The notes beneath the pieces were generated by a model, which saw only the letters and a list, made by a program, of their open reading frames with translations, was not told where the DNA came from and made no database searches. A stretch of 64,000 nucleotides of DNA. It comes from Eubacteriales bacterium. GTDB taxonomy: Bacteria > Bacillota > Clostridia > Lachnospirales > Lachnospiraceae. The stretch spans positions 1 to 64,000 of the forward strand of contig JAUNGC010000009.1 in the NCBI GenBank assembly GCA_030524745.1, in the 5' to 3' direction. This document shows positions 47,017 through 56,286 of the stretch, piece by piece (positions within the stretch are counted from its first letter, which is position 1; the number at the start of each line of letters is the position of its first letter). The position numbers and the translations under genes were made by a program.

Positions 47017-47616
47017 TCATCCTTCCACATATTCCGTAGTTTCCCCTTCTGTCAGCTTCGGATACATCCAGCAGTCATATTCATGATCGTTTATGATACC
47101 TGCCGCCTGCAAATGGGAATACACCGTGATAGACCCCAGATACTTAAAACCGTACTTTTTCAAATCCGCCGCAATCCGGTCGGACAACTCATTCTTTGCT
47201 TCCCAGAAACCTTCTCTGTGCTTTCTGTAAACAAGGGATTTTCCCTGTGTATAACCCCAGAGCCAGGAATCGAAGCTGCCGTGTTCTTCGATAATCTGCA
47301 AAAAACACCGGGCATTATGAATGACCGCTCTGATCTTTCTTTCGGAGCGGATCATTCCTTCCGTTTCCATGATGCTGCGAATTTCTTCTTCCCCGTATTC
47401 CGCAATTTTCCGGAAATCAAACCCGTCAAAGCATTGCCGGAAAATCTCCCTCTTTTTCAGCATCAGGTTCCAACTCAGCCCGCACTGCATCACTTCCATC
47501 ATCAGAAATTCAAACTGCTTTTGATCGTCATGAAGCGGGATTCCCCATTCCCCGTCATGGTATTTTTGCATCATACCGCCGTCGCAGCACCACCTGCACC
47601 GGATTTTTTCCGCCAT
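47017..47616 (-). CDS. tag: DNA-3-methyladenine glycosylase I
   Basis: Removes 3-methyladenine from alkylated DNA. The 199-residue product has 'KYHDGEWGIPLHDD', the 'QFEFLMMEVMQCGLSW' segment, and the C-terminal 'DHEYDCW'. Zinc-binding Cys and His pairs at both ends are kept ('CRWC', 'YHD', 'DHEYDC'). Length is normal for the family. It lies 32 bases after the TOPRIM-like gene on the same strand, but a link with that system is not implied by family knowledge. Confidence 0.93.
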   Translation of the reverse strand: MAEKIRCRWCCDGGMMQKYHDGEWGIPLHDDQKQFEFLMMEVMQCGLSWNLMLKKREIFRQCFDGFDFRKIAEYGEEEIRSIMETEGMIRSERKIRAVIHNARCFLQIIEEHGSFDSWLWGYTQGKSLVYRKHREGFWEAKNELSDRIAADLKKYGFKYLGSITVYSHLQAAGIINDHEYDCWMYPKLTEGETTEYVEG

Positions 47617-47648
47617 ATGGCTTGTCCTCCTGCCCTGATAAGCTTAAA

Positions 47649-48299
47649 TCAGGCAATTCTCTCCTGAATTGCCCCTATAAATTTTTGAAAACTTGGAGAG
47701 CAGTTATCTTCCAAATGAAAATAGAGTCCGATTTTATCTGCCCACTCCGACTTATACCTTCCAACTTCCCTGTATGTCGGACAATCTTTTTTAAACTTTT
47801 TTATTCCGCCTTTATATAAAGCATTTGCCAAAACTTCCCAGGTTCCGCAGATACTGTCCTGCACATAGTCCTTTAACGCAGACTCACGCGCGTTCGGATA
47901 CGCCTGAAACAATGCCTTTCGATCTCCCAAAAGCCACGCTTCCATTTCCTCAACGGCTATGCAGAAGACATGATCGATCACAATATGAGCGTTATCTGCA
48001 ACATTTTTCAACTGCCGTTCAAATTCCTGCGTCTCCCTTTTATCATTATCCAGGACAATGATAATCGCCGCATCAATCCCTCTTAGACTTTTATCAAATC
48101 CTCTTAAATATTGAGGCAAATCATTCAAAAGCTTATCCGTTTTTACCTGTGCTGCATTAGCGTTAACCTTTAATCCTCCGATTCCTTTGAAAGATTTACA
48201 ATCGTATCTGACATCCGATGATGCCTTCTGAATTTTATCCATCACCCGGCGAATCAGTTTTTCGCTGGACATGTCTTCCACCAAAAATTGAAAGTACAC
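47649..48299 (-). CDS. TOPRIM-like protein of DUF4276/RloB type, partner of an AAA ATPase
   Basis: A 216-residue protein. The start is a GTG at 48299, 6 bases after an AAGGAG that overlaps the stop of the ATPase gene; the longer frame from 48359 would overlap that gene by 50 bases and is unlikely. The N-terminal 'YFQFLVEDMSSEKLI' matches the opening strand and acidic residue of TOPRIM-like DUF4276 proteins. The second acidic cluster is 'IIIVLDNDKRE', and 'AVEEMEAWLLGD' is a typical DUF4276 feature. These suggest a metal-dependent nuclease fold. Gene pairs of this form occur in OLD-, PARIS- and AbiL-like phage defence. The specific assignment is inference. Confidence 0.72.
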   Translation of the reverse strand: MYFQFLVEDMSSEKLIRRVMDKIQKASSDVRYDCKSFKGIGGLKVNANAAQVKTDKLLNDLPQYLRGFDKSLRGIDAAIIIVLDNDKRETQEFERQLKNVADNAHIVIDHVFCIAVEEMEAWLLGDRKALFQAYPNARESALKDYVQDSICGTWEVLANALYKGGIKKFKKDCPTYREVGRYKSEWADKIGLYFHLEDNCSPSFQKFIGAIQERIA

Positions 48300-48309
48300 T
48301 CGATTCTCC

Positions 48310-49530
48310 TTATCCAAAATACCTGCTGTACCATAAATCGCCCACTGCGACACCTTCATCCGTCAGATCTTTCACAAAGTCATAATCCGAAACTCTCATT
48401 GCCGTTGAAAATCCGTCTTTTCCTTTTTTTAATACCCATACCTCTTCAGGCGGAAGTGAGTTTACAAAGAAAGGACTATGGGTTGTAATAAATAACTGCT
48501 TATTATACCCGGTTCCAACATTTTTTCGCATTTCCGCGGCAAGATTCTCCAGATACTGATGATACAGACCATTTTCCGGTTCTTCAATGAACACCAATTG
48601 TCTTGGATTTTTTTCATGCAGCAGCAAATAGTAAGCAAATAATTTTAAGGTACCGTCCGACATTTTCTGTGAAAAGAACGGAGCGTCAAATCCCTTTTCC
48701 CAAAACTGCAAAACCATTTGACCATTTGGCATTTTCATCGGTTCAATTTTTTGTATCCCCGGAATCTTCGTTTGAATCTCGCTCAGAATTTTCGTAAACT
48801 CATTTTTGCTCTCACGATACATATACTGCGCCACATTATTTAAATTACTTCCGGTTCTGTCCAAATACGGCTGTGGCGCGGCACTCTGAATTTTTCTGGC
48901 AGCATCAGGCGTAAAATAACATAAATACCAGCTTTTTAAAAAATTCAGAAATTTTTCAATTCTGGTATACTGCTTCATAGCCCCCAATGTGACAATGCCC
49001 AGTTTTCGATTATCCGAAAGGGATACATCTATTTTTATTCCATCAATATTTCCAGTTTCATCCTCCTGACCGCCTTTATCCCCTTCAAAGGCATATCCCA
49101 CGCCGTTTTGCAGAAACAAAAGTGATCGGGGCCTGCCAATATTTCTCACCCGGTATCTCAGCCTTTCCTCTTTTACATAAGGACGCTCGGTCCGATCCAG
49201 CGCAATTGTCAATTCATAGGTAATCGGAGATGTATTCGGCGCTTCCCGGTAATAAATTTCAAAATTTATAGGAGAATCTGCTCCCTGGGAAACAATTTGC
49301 TCATAGCCGCCTCTGTTTCCCGCATCACAGGCAGCTTCCACGCCCAAGTCCAGACAATCCGCCAGAAAGCCAAAGGCATCCGCCACAGTGCTCTTTCCAT
49401 TTCCACTCGGTCCGATAATTGTGGTCATATTTGTTAACGGTTTCAGCTTCTGATGGGAAAGCGTTCTACCCAGCACAATTTCCTTCAACGAACCAAAATT
49501 TTTGATTGCAATTCCTTCGATCTTTCCCAT
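48310..49530 (-). CDS. AAA-family (OLD/AAA_21-like) ATPase, putative defence protein
   Basis: A 406-residue ABC-ATPase-like protein. Walker A is 'GPSGNGKST' (near residue 40), a signature-like 'SQKMSDGTLKLFAYYLLL' follows at ~285, then Walker B 'QLVFIEEPENGLYH' and the switch His in 'FITTHSPFFVNS'. This is the AAA_21 arrangement in OLD-family and AriA-like proteins. The ATG at 49530 is used because AGGAGGGG lies upstream. Neighbours are yaaA on one side and the TOPRIM-like gene on the other. The two genes read more A/T-rich than their flanks, compatible with transfer. Probably an ATP-dependent sensor or regulator of the nuclease-like partner. Confidence 0.8.
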   Translation of the reverse strand: MGKIEGIAIKNFGSLKEIVLGRTLSHQKLKPLTNMTTIIGPSGNGKSTVADAFGFLADCLDLGVEAACDAGNRGGYEQIVSQGADSPINFEIYYREAPNTSPITYELTIALDRTERPYVKEERLRYRVRNIGRPRSLLFLQNGVGYAFEGDKGGQEDETGNIDGIKIDVSLSDNRKLGIVTLGAMKQYTRIEKFLNFLKSWYLCYFTPDAARKIQSAAPQPYLDRTGSNLNNVAQYMYRESKNEFTKILSEIQTKIPGIQKIEPMKMPNGQMVLQFWEKGFDAPFFSQKMSDGTLKLFAYYLLLHEKNPRQLVFIEEPENGLYHQYLENLAAEMRKNVGTGYNKQLFITTHSPFFVNSLPPEEVWVLKKGKDGFSTAMRVSDYDFVKDLTDEGVAVGDLWYSRYFG

Positions 49531-49590
49531 ATACCCCTCCTGCCAGGTCAATAGAACTTTTCTTCATTTTACTCCACACATATATACAAG

Positions 49591-50361
49591 TCAAATATTA
49601 CTGTCTTTCAGAAAAACAAACTCCCTCTCCCGTGAACGTTCCTCGCAAAACCGATATCCCAGCCTGTCAAATTCTTTGATCCGCCCGATCTCCTCAATAT
49701 CGTATTCCGCCAGATACCGCACCATCTCGCCCCGCGCCATTTTCGCCATCGTGCCCTTCTGTACCACTCTGCCGTCAATCAATTCGCCGAATATACAGGT
49801 GATAAAACATGCGGGCGGCTGCACATATGCTTCGATACAACGGCTGTATTCCTTCGACGCAAGATTCAGGATAAAGGGCTCGCAGCCTTCCTGCGCCTCT
49901 TCCGAAAGCAGACTGTCATAGAGTGCGCTTCCCCAGAATTCATACAAATCCTTATAGCCTTGGGGCGCGCCCTTCGCCTGCATTTCCAACCGGTATGGCG
50001 TCACGCCGTCAAAGGGCTTCAGCACGCCGTAAAAGCCGGACAAAATGCGCAGATGCTTCTGCACATAATCCCATTGTCCTCTCTCAAAAACCTTCGGCGC
50101 CATGTACTGATATTGGATTCCTTCATAAGAAAGCAACGCAGGAGTCAGGTTTTTGTGCAGATCCATGGAAAAAAAGCGGTCAAAGTTCAGCGACGCAATT
50201 TTCTCATTGCAGGCCCACAGCTTTTTCGCCTCCGCAAAGGAAAGGCCTTTGATCCATTCCATCAGCTTCTGCGTTTCTTCCAGGAACGCAGGAAGTTCCT
50301 GCACTTCCATGGTATCCGTGTCAATATTCATCTTTTTTGCAGGAGAAATGATAATCTTCAT
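49591..50361 (-). CDS. yaaA: Peroxide stress protein YaaA (DUF328)
   Basis: A 256-residue protein of the UPF0246/YaaA family. Hallmarks are the opening 'MKIIISPAKKM', 'LSGFYGVLKPFDGVTPYRLEM', and a late acidic/aromatic 'AEYDIEEIGRIKEFDRLGY'. In Escherichia coli YaaA lowers free iron and protects DNA from peroxide damage and binds DNA. It overlaps the NA37 gene by 4 bases, so a role at DNA fits both. Length is normal. Confidence 0.92.
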   Translation of the reverse strand: MKIIISPAKKMNIDTDTMEVQELPAFLEETQKLMEWIKGLSFAEAKKLWACNEKIASLNFDRFFSMDLHKNLTPALLSYEGIQYQYMAPKVFERGQWDYVQKHLRILSGFYGVLKPFDGVTPYRLEMQAKGAPQGYKDLYEFWGSALYDSLLSEEAQEGCEPFILNLASKEYSRCIEAYVQPPACFITCIFGELIDGRVVQKGTMAKMARGEMVRYLAEYDIEEIGRIKEFDRLGYRFCEERSREREFVFLKDSNI

Positions 50362-51371
50362 TTTGCGCTCAGCCGTCCGATATTTTTTATCAGCACGGAA
50401 ATCGTGCCGTCTTCATTGGTGATAAATTCCACCTTGTCAGGATCGCCGTATTCCTCCATGGGAATGGTGATCTCGATTCCGGTGTCTGTCGTCAAATGCT
50501 GTTTCCTAAACTTTTTGATCGTCACTTCGCTTTTGGGCTCTACGACCTCTGTGGCCATATTGTATTTTTCCAGCTTTTCTTCCAGATCGGCCTGCATTTC
50601 GGGGCTGTCCTTAAAGACTTTCTCCTTTACCTCTTCCACGGCAAGGCTTCCCTTTTCCTCCAGTTCCTCATAAATCGCCTTCTTGATTTCCATTTTCCGT
50701 TCTGTATCATCGTCGCCGTAATATTTCTTATTGACCTGCTCTACAGCGCGGGTTACGATATCCAGTTTGGTTTTCTGGGACATGGGCGCATGGCATTCTA
50801 AAAACAATTCCGAAAAATAAAGCTTCTTTTCCCCGTTGATATCATACTTCTTTTCGGTCAGAATGATTTCTCCGTTTGACAAGTTGACAAGAAACGCTTC
50901 CGTCAGTTTCTGTCCCGCCGATGGCAGGATCGCTTTCTGCAAAATGATATCGTTTAAATTGCCGCCTTCTTCCGTAGGACGCGTCGCGTGGGTATAAGAA
51001 GTCTTATAATTGAGTTTTAAAAAGCCGAAATAGTCAACGCCCTCCGAAGCAAACACCACGATCGCCGCATCGGCCGCGGGGATGTCAATATTCGCATTCA
51101 TAATGCCGTACAGCTTTTCGCACAGCTTCTTGCTGGTATCCACAAAATTTTCCGCATTGCAGTTTTTGATCCATTCCATCACTTCGGACGCTTCCGAAAA
51201 CTGACACCGCTTCACATCGTCGCTTTCCGTAAACTTCTCAATATGCGCCTTCAGAAAATCGCACAGATTAGACCCCATGTCGATGGGCTGGTCCGAAAAT
51301 ACCGGCATCCCCACCATGGAATCCAGAATATGGACGATGCCGAGTTTCATAATCATATCGTCTTTTAACAT
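50358..51371 (-). CDS. Nucleoid-associated protein of the NA37/YejK family
   Basis: A 337-residue cytoplasmic protein with the NA37 pattern: 'KLGIVHILDSMVGMPVFSD' at the start, 'FGFLKLNYKTSYTH' and 'NDIILQKAILPSAGQKLTEAF' in the centre. The C-terminal third contains charged helices and a beta segment 'GIEITIPMEEYGDPDKVEF'. NA37 proteins bind DNA or the nucleoid; exact function is unsettled. It lies between the LysM protein gene (22-base gap) and yaaA (4-base overlap). Confidence 0.85.
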   Translation of the reverse strand: MLKDDMIMKLGIVHILDSMVGMPVFSDQPIDMGSNLCDFLKAHIEKFTESDDVKRCQFSEASEVMEWIKNCNAENFVDTSKKLCEKLYGIMNANIDIPAADAAIVVFASEGVDYFGFLKLNYKTSYTHATRPTEEGGNLNDIILQKAILPSAGQKLTEAFLVNLSNGEIILTEKKYDINGEKKLYFSELFLECHAPMSQKTKLDIVTRAVEQVNKKYYGDDDTERKMEIKKAIYEELEEKGSLAVEEVKEKVFKDSPEMQADLEEKLEKYNMATEVVEPKSEVTIKKFRKQHLTTDTGIEITIPMEEYGDPDKVEFITNEDGTISVLIKNIGRLSAK

Positions 51372-51393
51372 TCAGATAAAACTCCTTTCTTTC

Positions 51394-52770
51394 CTAAGGC
51401 AAAACCAACGGCGTTCCTTCATAAATCAGAGCCGGATCGGAACCGATGATCTCCCTGTTTTTCTCATAAATTTCCGGATAGCGGCAACCGTCTCCCAAAT
51501 ACCGCCGCGCAATCTTCCACAGAGAATCCCCTTTCTGAACAATGATCGTTTCGCCGCTGTATGCCGCCGAAACACGATTCCCGCCTTCGCTCTGCCGGGC
51601 GGCAAGTTCACTTTCCTTCCCTTTTTCAAACTTCTGTTTCTCCACATTCCATAACCACCAGGCATAGGTGATCCCCCAGTCTCCCATTTCGTAACGGGGA
51701 TAGGCGATTTCCATATCTGAAAAGCCGTCCCCATCCAGATCTTCGAAACTGACCGTATCCGTCCGGTCAATGCACAGATTCACTTCCTCTGATTGTATCA
51801 GTTCTCCATGAGCATCGCGCACTTCCATCCGGTATGGCTCGTCTGCCGGATAACCGCTAAACATATATTCAGAATATCCGTCTTCCGGGATTTCCTGCGC
51901 AAACGCAAAGCGAACGGTAAAAACCGGCTCTTCCGGTACAATCTGCACCCGATACTCCGCTTCTTTTAGCATGCCGAACAATCCCATAATGCGGTCCTCC
52001 CAGGTCGTATCCCTGGCACGGCATTCGACAATTGTCCGGTCCGGATTTACCGACTGCGTCACCCGCTCCTCATGGTCCACCCAATACAATTCTTCCTCTC
52101 CCATCTGCCAGCCGCCGGGATAGAGCGCGTTTGTTTTCATGGCGCAGTCATACTCAAAATAAAGAAGGCAGTCTCTGACCTCCTCCGCATTTTTTTCATT
52201 TACCGTATCACAGGTAAAATCATACAGATAGCCGTCTCTGACTGCCACCAGCCTTTTTGCCTGAAGGATTCCCTGTTCCTCCAGAGCCGCTTCCCAAAGC
52301 ATGGAGAAGCCGTAACTGCTTCCCCGCCCGTCAGTATATGCTTCGTATCTGTAGCCCTCTTCCGACAGGTTCTCTTCCAGCCAATCCCGAATATCCAGCG
52401 CATGAATGTTTTCATCCAGCTTCATCCGCACAAAAAACCACTGTTTCTCTGCGCCCGAAGCCTCCCTTTTCTTTTCCCGCTCCTGCATGAGCGCATCCAG
52501 AAAGGATTCCTGATTTTCAAACCTGTGCCAGGAAACCGCAGCCTCTTTGCCGTTGTCCGCAATTTCCGCAAATACATACGCATCCTGCATGGAAGCTTCA
52601 TACAGCGATGCAATCCATTCATATTTCTGTTGTTCTTCCAATTCTTCGTCATGTGCCGGAACATATTTCTTCAATCCCTGCGTCTGGCTCTTTTGGGCAT
52701 AAACCGCACATATGAACAAAAAAAGCAGGACCAGTATGACGCCCGTCAACCTTTTGACCGGATTCTGCAT
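51394..52770 (-). CDS. Secreted protein with C-terminal LysM domain
   Basis: A 458-residue protein with an uncleaved-type N-terminal membrane anchor (~7-25). A long extracytoplasmic region follows, containing a calcium-binding-like '[13 protein letters not shown]' motif (FG-GAP/EF-hand style) near residue 345. It ends with one LysM domain ('[18 protein letters not shown]...[12 protein letters not shown]'), which binds peptidoglycan. The middle is not a family I recognise. It is encoded 18 bases after a small lipoprotein, both probably acting at the cell wall. Confidence 0.82.
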   Translation of the reverse strand: MQNPVKRLTGVILVLLFLFICAVYAQKSQTQGLKKYVPAHDEELEEQQKYEWIASLYEASMQDAYVFAEIADNGKEAAVSWHRFENQESFLDALMQEREKKREASGAEKQWFFVRMKLDENIHALDIRDWLEENLSEEGYRYEAYTDGRGSSYGFSMLWEAALEEQGILQAKRLVAVRDGYLYDFTCDTVNEKNAEEVRDCLLYFEYDCAMKTNALYPGGWQMGEEELYWVDHEERVTQSVNPDRTIVECRARDTTWEDRIMGLFGMLKEAEYRVQIVPEEPVFTVRFAFAQEIPEDGYSEYMFSGYPADEPYRMEVRDAHGELIQSEEVNLCIDRTDTVSFEDLDGDGFSDMEIAYPRYEMGDWGITYAWWLWNVEKQKFEKGKESELAARQSEGGNRVSAAYSGETIIVQKGDSLWKIARRYLGDGCRYPEIYEKNREIIGSDPALIYEGTPLVLP

Positions 52771-52788
52771 GGAGCCTTCCTTTCTTCA

Positions 52789-53385
52789 TCAGATACCTTT
52801 TACAAGATCCATACTGACTGTCCCTTCTATTTCATATAAGGTAATCACGCAGTCTTCCATCTGCCACTGCCAGCTTTTTTCCTCATCAACGGTTTCTTCA
52901 TCCGGCGCTTGTCCCAGCGCCGTTTCTATTTGTTTGAATAGCTGCCCGGCGTCGCCGTCCGGCATCTCCACAAAAATCATCCCGACTGTTTGGTTTTCAT
53001 CATAACTGGTATAAATGCAAGCCTCTGTTTCAAACAGCCTGGCCTCATAATTTCGCCCCACCAATATGCTTTTGTCGGCAGTCCAATTCTCTTCTCCGCC
53101 GCCAAACAACGCAGCGGCATCTTCATCCGTTTTTCCAAGCATTTCCCGCAGTTCCTTCAACTGCTGCGCTGTTTCAGACAGATCCTGACCGCTTCTCTGA
53201 TCCGTCTCTGTCTCCAACCGCTCCGGCCCTTCGTCTGCGGCTTCCGCCTTTCCGGCGCCTTTTACGGAAATAACAGCATCATAATGCTCGCCGTCCTCCA
53301 TACCTTTGGTCACATTGTGCACGCTGCAGGCGTTCAAAACAAGCAGCATTGCGCAGACACAGCATCCTATCGTAATCTTCTTCAT
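52789..53385 (-). CDS. Small lipoprotein, unknown role
   Basis: A 198-residue lipoprotein. The lipobox 'LVLNAC' puts the lipidated Cys at about residue 20. The mature part is acidic with a Glu/Thr-rich linker and a folded C-terminal ~120 residues carrying 'EMLGKTDEDAAALFGGGEENW'. I do not recognise the domain. The ATG at 53385 is chosen for AAAGGA upstream and for the overlap of 4 bases with the threonine aldolase stop. It may assist the LysM protein encoded next. Confidence 0.65.
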   Translation of the reverse strand: MKKITIGCCVCAMLLVLNACSVHNVTKGMEDGEHYDAVISVKGAGKAEAADEGPERLETETDQRSGQDLSETAQQLKELREMLGKTDEDAAALFGGGEENWTADKSILVGRNYEARLFETEACIYTSYDENQTVGMIFVEMPDGDAGQLFKQIETALGQAPDEETVDEEKSWQWQMEDCVITLYEIEGTVSMDLVKGI

Positions 53386-54407
53386 TCCAGAATCCTTTTC
53401 AGCTTCCAAATATCCTCTTCTTTTGTCGCCCAGCTTGTTGCAAACCTGACCACAGCGCCGCCGTCTTCCAATTCCTGCCAGACTTCATAACTCACTTCAT
53501 CCGCAAGCGCCTTTTTCCTGTCGGCATCCAGCACCACAAACTGCTGATTGGTGGGCGAATCTATATATAACGGGCAGCCGGATTCCACCAGAATCCGCTT
53601 CAGCTTCATCGCAATCTCAATGGCATACCGGGAAATTTCATAATACAGTCCGTCCGTAAACAACGTATCAAACTGCAGCCCCAGAAGCCGTCCTTTTGCC
53701 AGCACTGCCCCCTGCTGTTTCATCAGGGTAAAAAATCCTTTCGGCGCTCCGTGCGGAAAAACAGCCGCTTCTCCAAACAACGCTCCCACTTTGGTTCCGC
53801 CGATATAAAACGCGTCACAGCATTTCGCAATGGTCTCCATGGTCACGTCTGTATTCTGTGCCATCAGCCCATATCCCAGCCGCGCGCCGTCCAGAAACAG
53901 GGGAAGTTCATAAGCACAGCAAACCGCTTTTAAATCGCGCAGTTCCTCTGCAGTGTATAGCGTTCCGTACTCCGTAGGATGAGAGATATATACCATCCCA
54001 GGCTGTACCATATGGCTATTGCTTTCATCCTTCCTGAAGCTTTCCAGATATTCCCGCAGTTGATGCGCGTTTATTTTTCCCTCTTTATGAGGCAGGGCCA
54101 GCACCTTATGCCCTCCGGCTTCGATCGCACCCGCCTCATGCACGTTAATGTGGCCTGTCTGCGCGGCGATCACGCCCTCGAAAGGCTTCAGATAAGACCG
54201 GATCACCGTCGCATTGGTCTGCGTGCCGCCCACCATGAAAAAGATATCCGCTTCCGGGCAATTACATTCCCTGCGGATTTTCTCCTTTGCAGATTCGCAG
54301 TAGGAATCGCTTCCGTATCCTAACATATGTTCCATATTGGTTTCCATCAGCCGTTTTAAAATGGCAGGATGGGCGCCTTCCATATAATCGCAGTTAAAAT
54401 ATAACAT
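53382..54407 (-). CDS. L-threonine aldolase (PLP-dependent, beta-eliminating lyase family)
   Basis: Cleaves threonine or allo-threonine to glycine and acetaldehyde. The 341-residue product has the family motifs: 'YGSDSYCESAKEKI' at the N-terminus, 'FFMVGGTQTNATVI', 'ALPHKEGKI', 'YISHPTEYGTLYTAEEL', 'LFLDGARLGYGL', and the PLP lysine in 'FYIGGTKVGALF'. The ATG at 54407, 6 bases after GAAGGAG, is used because the longer frame reads through the promoter. It heads a likely operon with the lipoprotein and LysM genes, although no metabolic link is evident. Confidence 0.92.
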   Translation of the reverse strand: MLYFNCDYMEGAHPAILKRLMETNMEHMLGYGSDSYCESAKEKIRRECNCPEADIFFMVGGTQTNATVIRSYLKPFEGVIAAQTGHINVHEAGAIEAGGHKVLALPHKEGKINAHQLREYLESFRKDESNSHMVQPGMVYISHPTEYGTLYTAEELRDLKAVCCAYELPLFLDGARLGYGLMAQNTDVTMETIAKCCDAFYIGGTKVGALFGEAAVFPHGAPKGFFTLMKQQGAVLAKGRLLGLQFDTLFTDGLYYEISRYAIEIAMKLKRILVESGCPLYIDSPTNQQFVVLDADRKKALADEVSYEVWQELEDGGAVVRFATSWATKEEDIWKLKRILE

Positions 54408-54425
54408 CTTTTTCTCCTTCGCTTC

Positions 54426-54454
54426 ATTATAGCATTTGGCCTGTCTGTCCGTAA
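54426..54454 (-). promoter_or_regulatory. Promoter of the threonine aldolase operon
   Basis: Minus strand TTACGG (54454-54449), 17-base spacer, TATAAT (54431-54426), leaving a leader of only about 10-12 bases before the ATG. Confidence 0.6.
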
Positions 54455-54464
54455 AGAGAAAATC

Positions 54465-54493
54465 TTGTCTGCAAAAGGCACGTGTAGTATACT
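54465..54493 (+). promoter_or_regulatory. Promoter of the M32 carboxypeptidase gene
   Basis: TTGTCT (54465-54470), 17-base spacer, TATACT (54488-54493), with a leader of about 90 bases and a GGAGG before the ATG. Confidence 0.72.
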
Positions 54494-54589
54494 GGTGACA
54501 GTTCAAACAGGTCTGCATTTTGCCGTGCAAGCCGTACAAAGCTAAGGGCTTTCCGGCATATACTGCAGGAAAAATAAGGAGGTAGCCCT

Positions 54590-56089
54590 ATGAATCAGAC
54601 ATTGGAAAAATTCAAAGAATATTTAAAGGAAGTCAGGCAATACGATCTGGCTTCCACATTGCTCACCTGGGACTTACAGACCATGACGCCGCCCAAAGGG
54701 CTGGAAAGCAAAATGGACGCGATCGGTTTTTTCTCCACAAAGTCCTTCCGTCTTCTTACCGCTGCAGAATACGGCGCCATGCTGGAAGAATTGTCCGCCC
54801 CTGAACAGTTTAACGAACTGGATACTGCCATGCAGATTACAGTGAAGCGGTATCTGCGGGAATATCGCCGTTTTAAGCGCGTTCCGGAAGACTTTTATAC
54901 GGAAATGGTGACCACATCCGCCCGCTCTGAAAAGGCCTGGGAGAAAGCCAGAGAGGAAAAAGACTTTTCCCTTTTTCTGCCTTATCTGGACAAAATGATT
55001 TCTCTGAAAAAACAGTATATAAATTATATGGAACCGGATGAAGATCCTTACGAAGTGCTTTTAGATACCTATGAAGAAGGAATGGATTCCGTCACCATTG
55101 AGAAGCTTTTTACGGAACTTAAAGAAGGGCTGGTCCCACTGCTTGCCAAAATCCAGGCTTCTCCTCAGCCGGATCTTTCTGCGCTGGCAGGCAGCTATGA
55201 TATCGACGCACAGAAGAAAGTGCAGAATATGTTGCTTGACTATATCGGTTTTGACTTTGAAGCCGGCGCAGTCGCACAGAGCGCCCATCCGTTTACCATG
55301 GACCTGTGCCCCGGCGACACACGGGTGACGAATCACTATTACGAAACTCAGCCGATCAGTTCCATTTTCAGCGCTATTCATGAAGGCGGACACGCCATCT
55401 TTGGTCAGAATATCGATCCCGTCTATGAGGGAACCGCAGTGGAACAGGTGAATCTGATGGGTCTGCATGAGAGTCAGTCCCGTTTCTACGAAAACATTCT
55501 GGGCCGGAATAAAAACTTCTGGGTTCCCATTTATGCAAAGCTTGGGGAATTGCTGCCCCAGTTTCAGACAATTCCGCTGGATGTTTTTTACCGCGCCATT
55601 AACGACGTGCATCCCAGCTTTATCCGCACTGAAGCGGACGAAGTAACCTACTGCCTGCATATTATCCTGCGTTTTGAGATGGAGAAGGCGATATTTAAAG
55701 ACCATGTGCCAACGGAAAAACTGCCTGCGCTCTGGAACGATAAGATGGAAGAACTGCTCGGCATCCGCCCTTCCAACGACGCAGAAGGCATTTTACAGGA
55801 TATGCACTGGTCTGACGGCTCTTTCGGTTACTTCCCCTCTTATCTGCTGGGGAACATCTATGACGGCATGTTCCTGGAACAGATTGAAAAAGAACTTGGC
55901 AGTCTGGACACCATTCTGGCGGAAGGACGCATCAGGGAAATCACCGCATGGCTGAATGAAAAAATTCATAAGCACGGCAGTCTTTACAATTCCCGCGAAG
56001 TGCTGCAAAGAGTCTGCGGACGCGAAATTTCCGCGAAACCGCTGTTAGATTATTTCAATAAAAAATATTCTGAAATTTACGGTTTTTAA
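54590..56089 (+). CDS. Metallocarboxypeptidase Taq, family M32
   Basis: A cytoplasmic zinc carboxypeptidase of 499 residues, the usual M32 length. The zinc site is His264-Glu265-x-x-His268 in 'SAIHEGGHAIFG', with the following Glu in 'GLHESQSRFYEN'. Other M32 hallmarks are 'LTWDLQTMTPP' at residue 25, 'HPFTMDLCPGDTRVT' and 'RTEADEVTYCLHIILRFEME'. It trims amino acids from peptides. It is a single-gene unit with its own promoter and a clear terminator. Confidence 0.95.
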   Translation: MNQTLEKFKEYLKEVRQYDLASTLLTWDLQTMTPPKGLESKMDAIGFFSTKSFRLLTAAEYGAMLEELSAPEQFNELDTAMQITVKRYLREYRRFKRVPEDFYTEMVTTSARSEKAWEKAREEKDFSLFLPYLDKMISLKKQYINYMEPDEDPYEVLLDTYEEGMDSVTIEKLFTELKEGLVPLLAKIQASPQPDLSALAGSYDIDAQKKVQNMLLDYIGFDFEAGAVAQSAHPFTMDLCPGDTRVTNHYYETQPISSIFSAIHEGGHAIFGQNIDPVYEGTAVEQVNLMGLHESQSRFYENILGRNKNFWVPIYAKLGELLPQFQTIPLDVFYRAINDVHPSFIRTEADEVTYCLHIILRFEMEKAIFKDHVPTEKLPALWNDKMEELLGIRPSNDAEGILQDMHWSDGSFGYFPSYLLGNIYDGMFLEQIEKELGSLDTILAEGRIREITAWLNEKIHKHGSLYNSREVLQRVCGREISAKPLLDYFNKKYSEIYGF

Positions 56090-56149
56090 AAAATGCACGA
56101 AGGGGCTGTCGGTTAACACCCTTTTCCCCCCTGATACTTAAAAACAAGA

Positions 56150-56211
56150 CAGTCCTGTGAAATTCGGGCTTCTCCATAGTGCTGAATTTCACAGGATTGT
56201 TTTTCTTTTCT
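56150..56211 (+). terminator. Terminator of the M32 gene
   Basis: CCTGTGAAATTC (56154-56165) pairs perfectly with GAATTTCACAGG (56184-56195), followed on the plus strand by a run rich in T ending near 56211. Confidence 0.85.
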
Positions 56212-56286
56212 GATATCTTTTGTTTTTGAGCGCAAAATCCTCCTGAACATGCCCGCAATGATCACACAATATCCCCTAAATTTTGA

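Noticed and set aside
48300-48359. Longer start for the TOPRIM-like protein at 48359
   Set aside because: It would overlap the ATPase gene by 50 bases, while a GTG at 48299 has a well-placed AAGGAG and begins exactly at the conserved domain.
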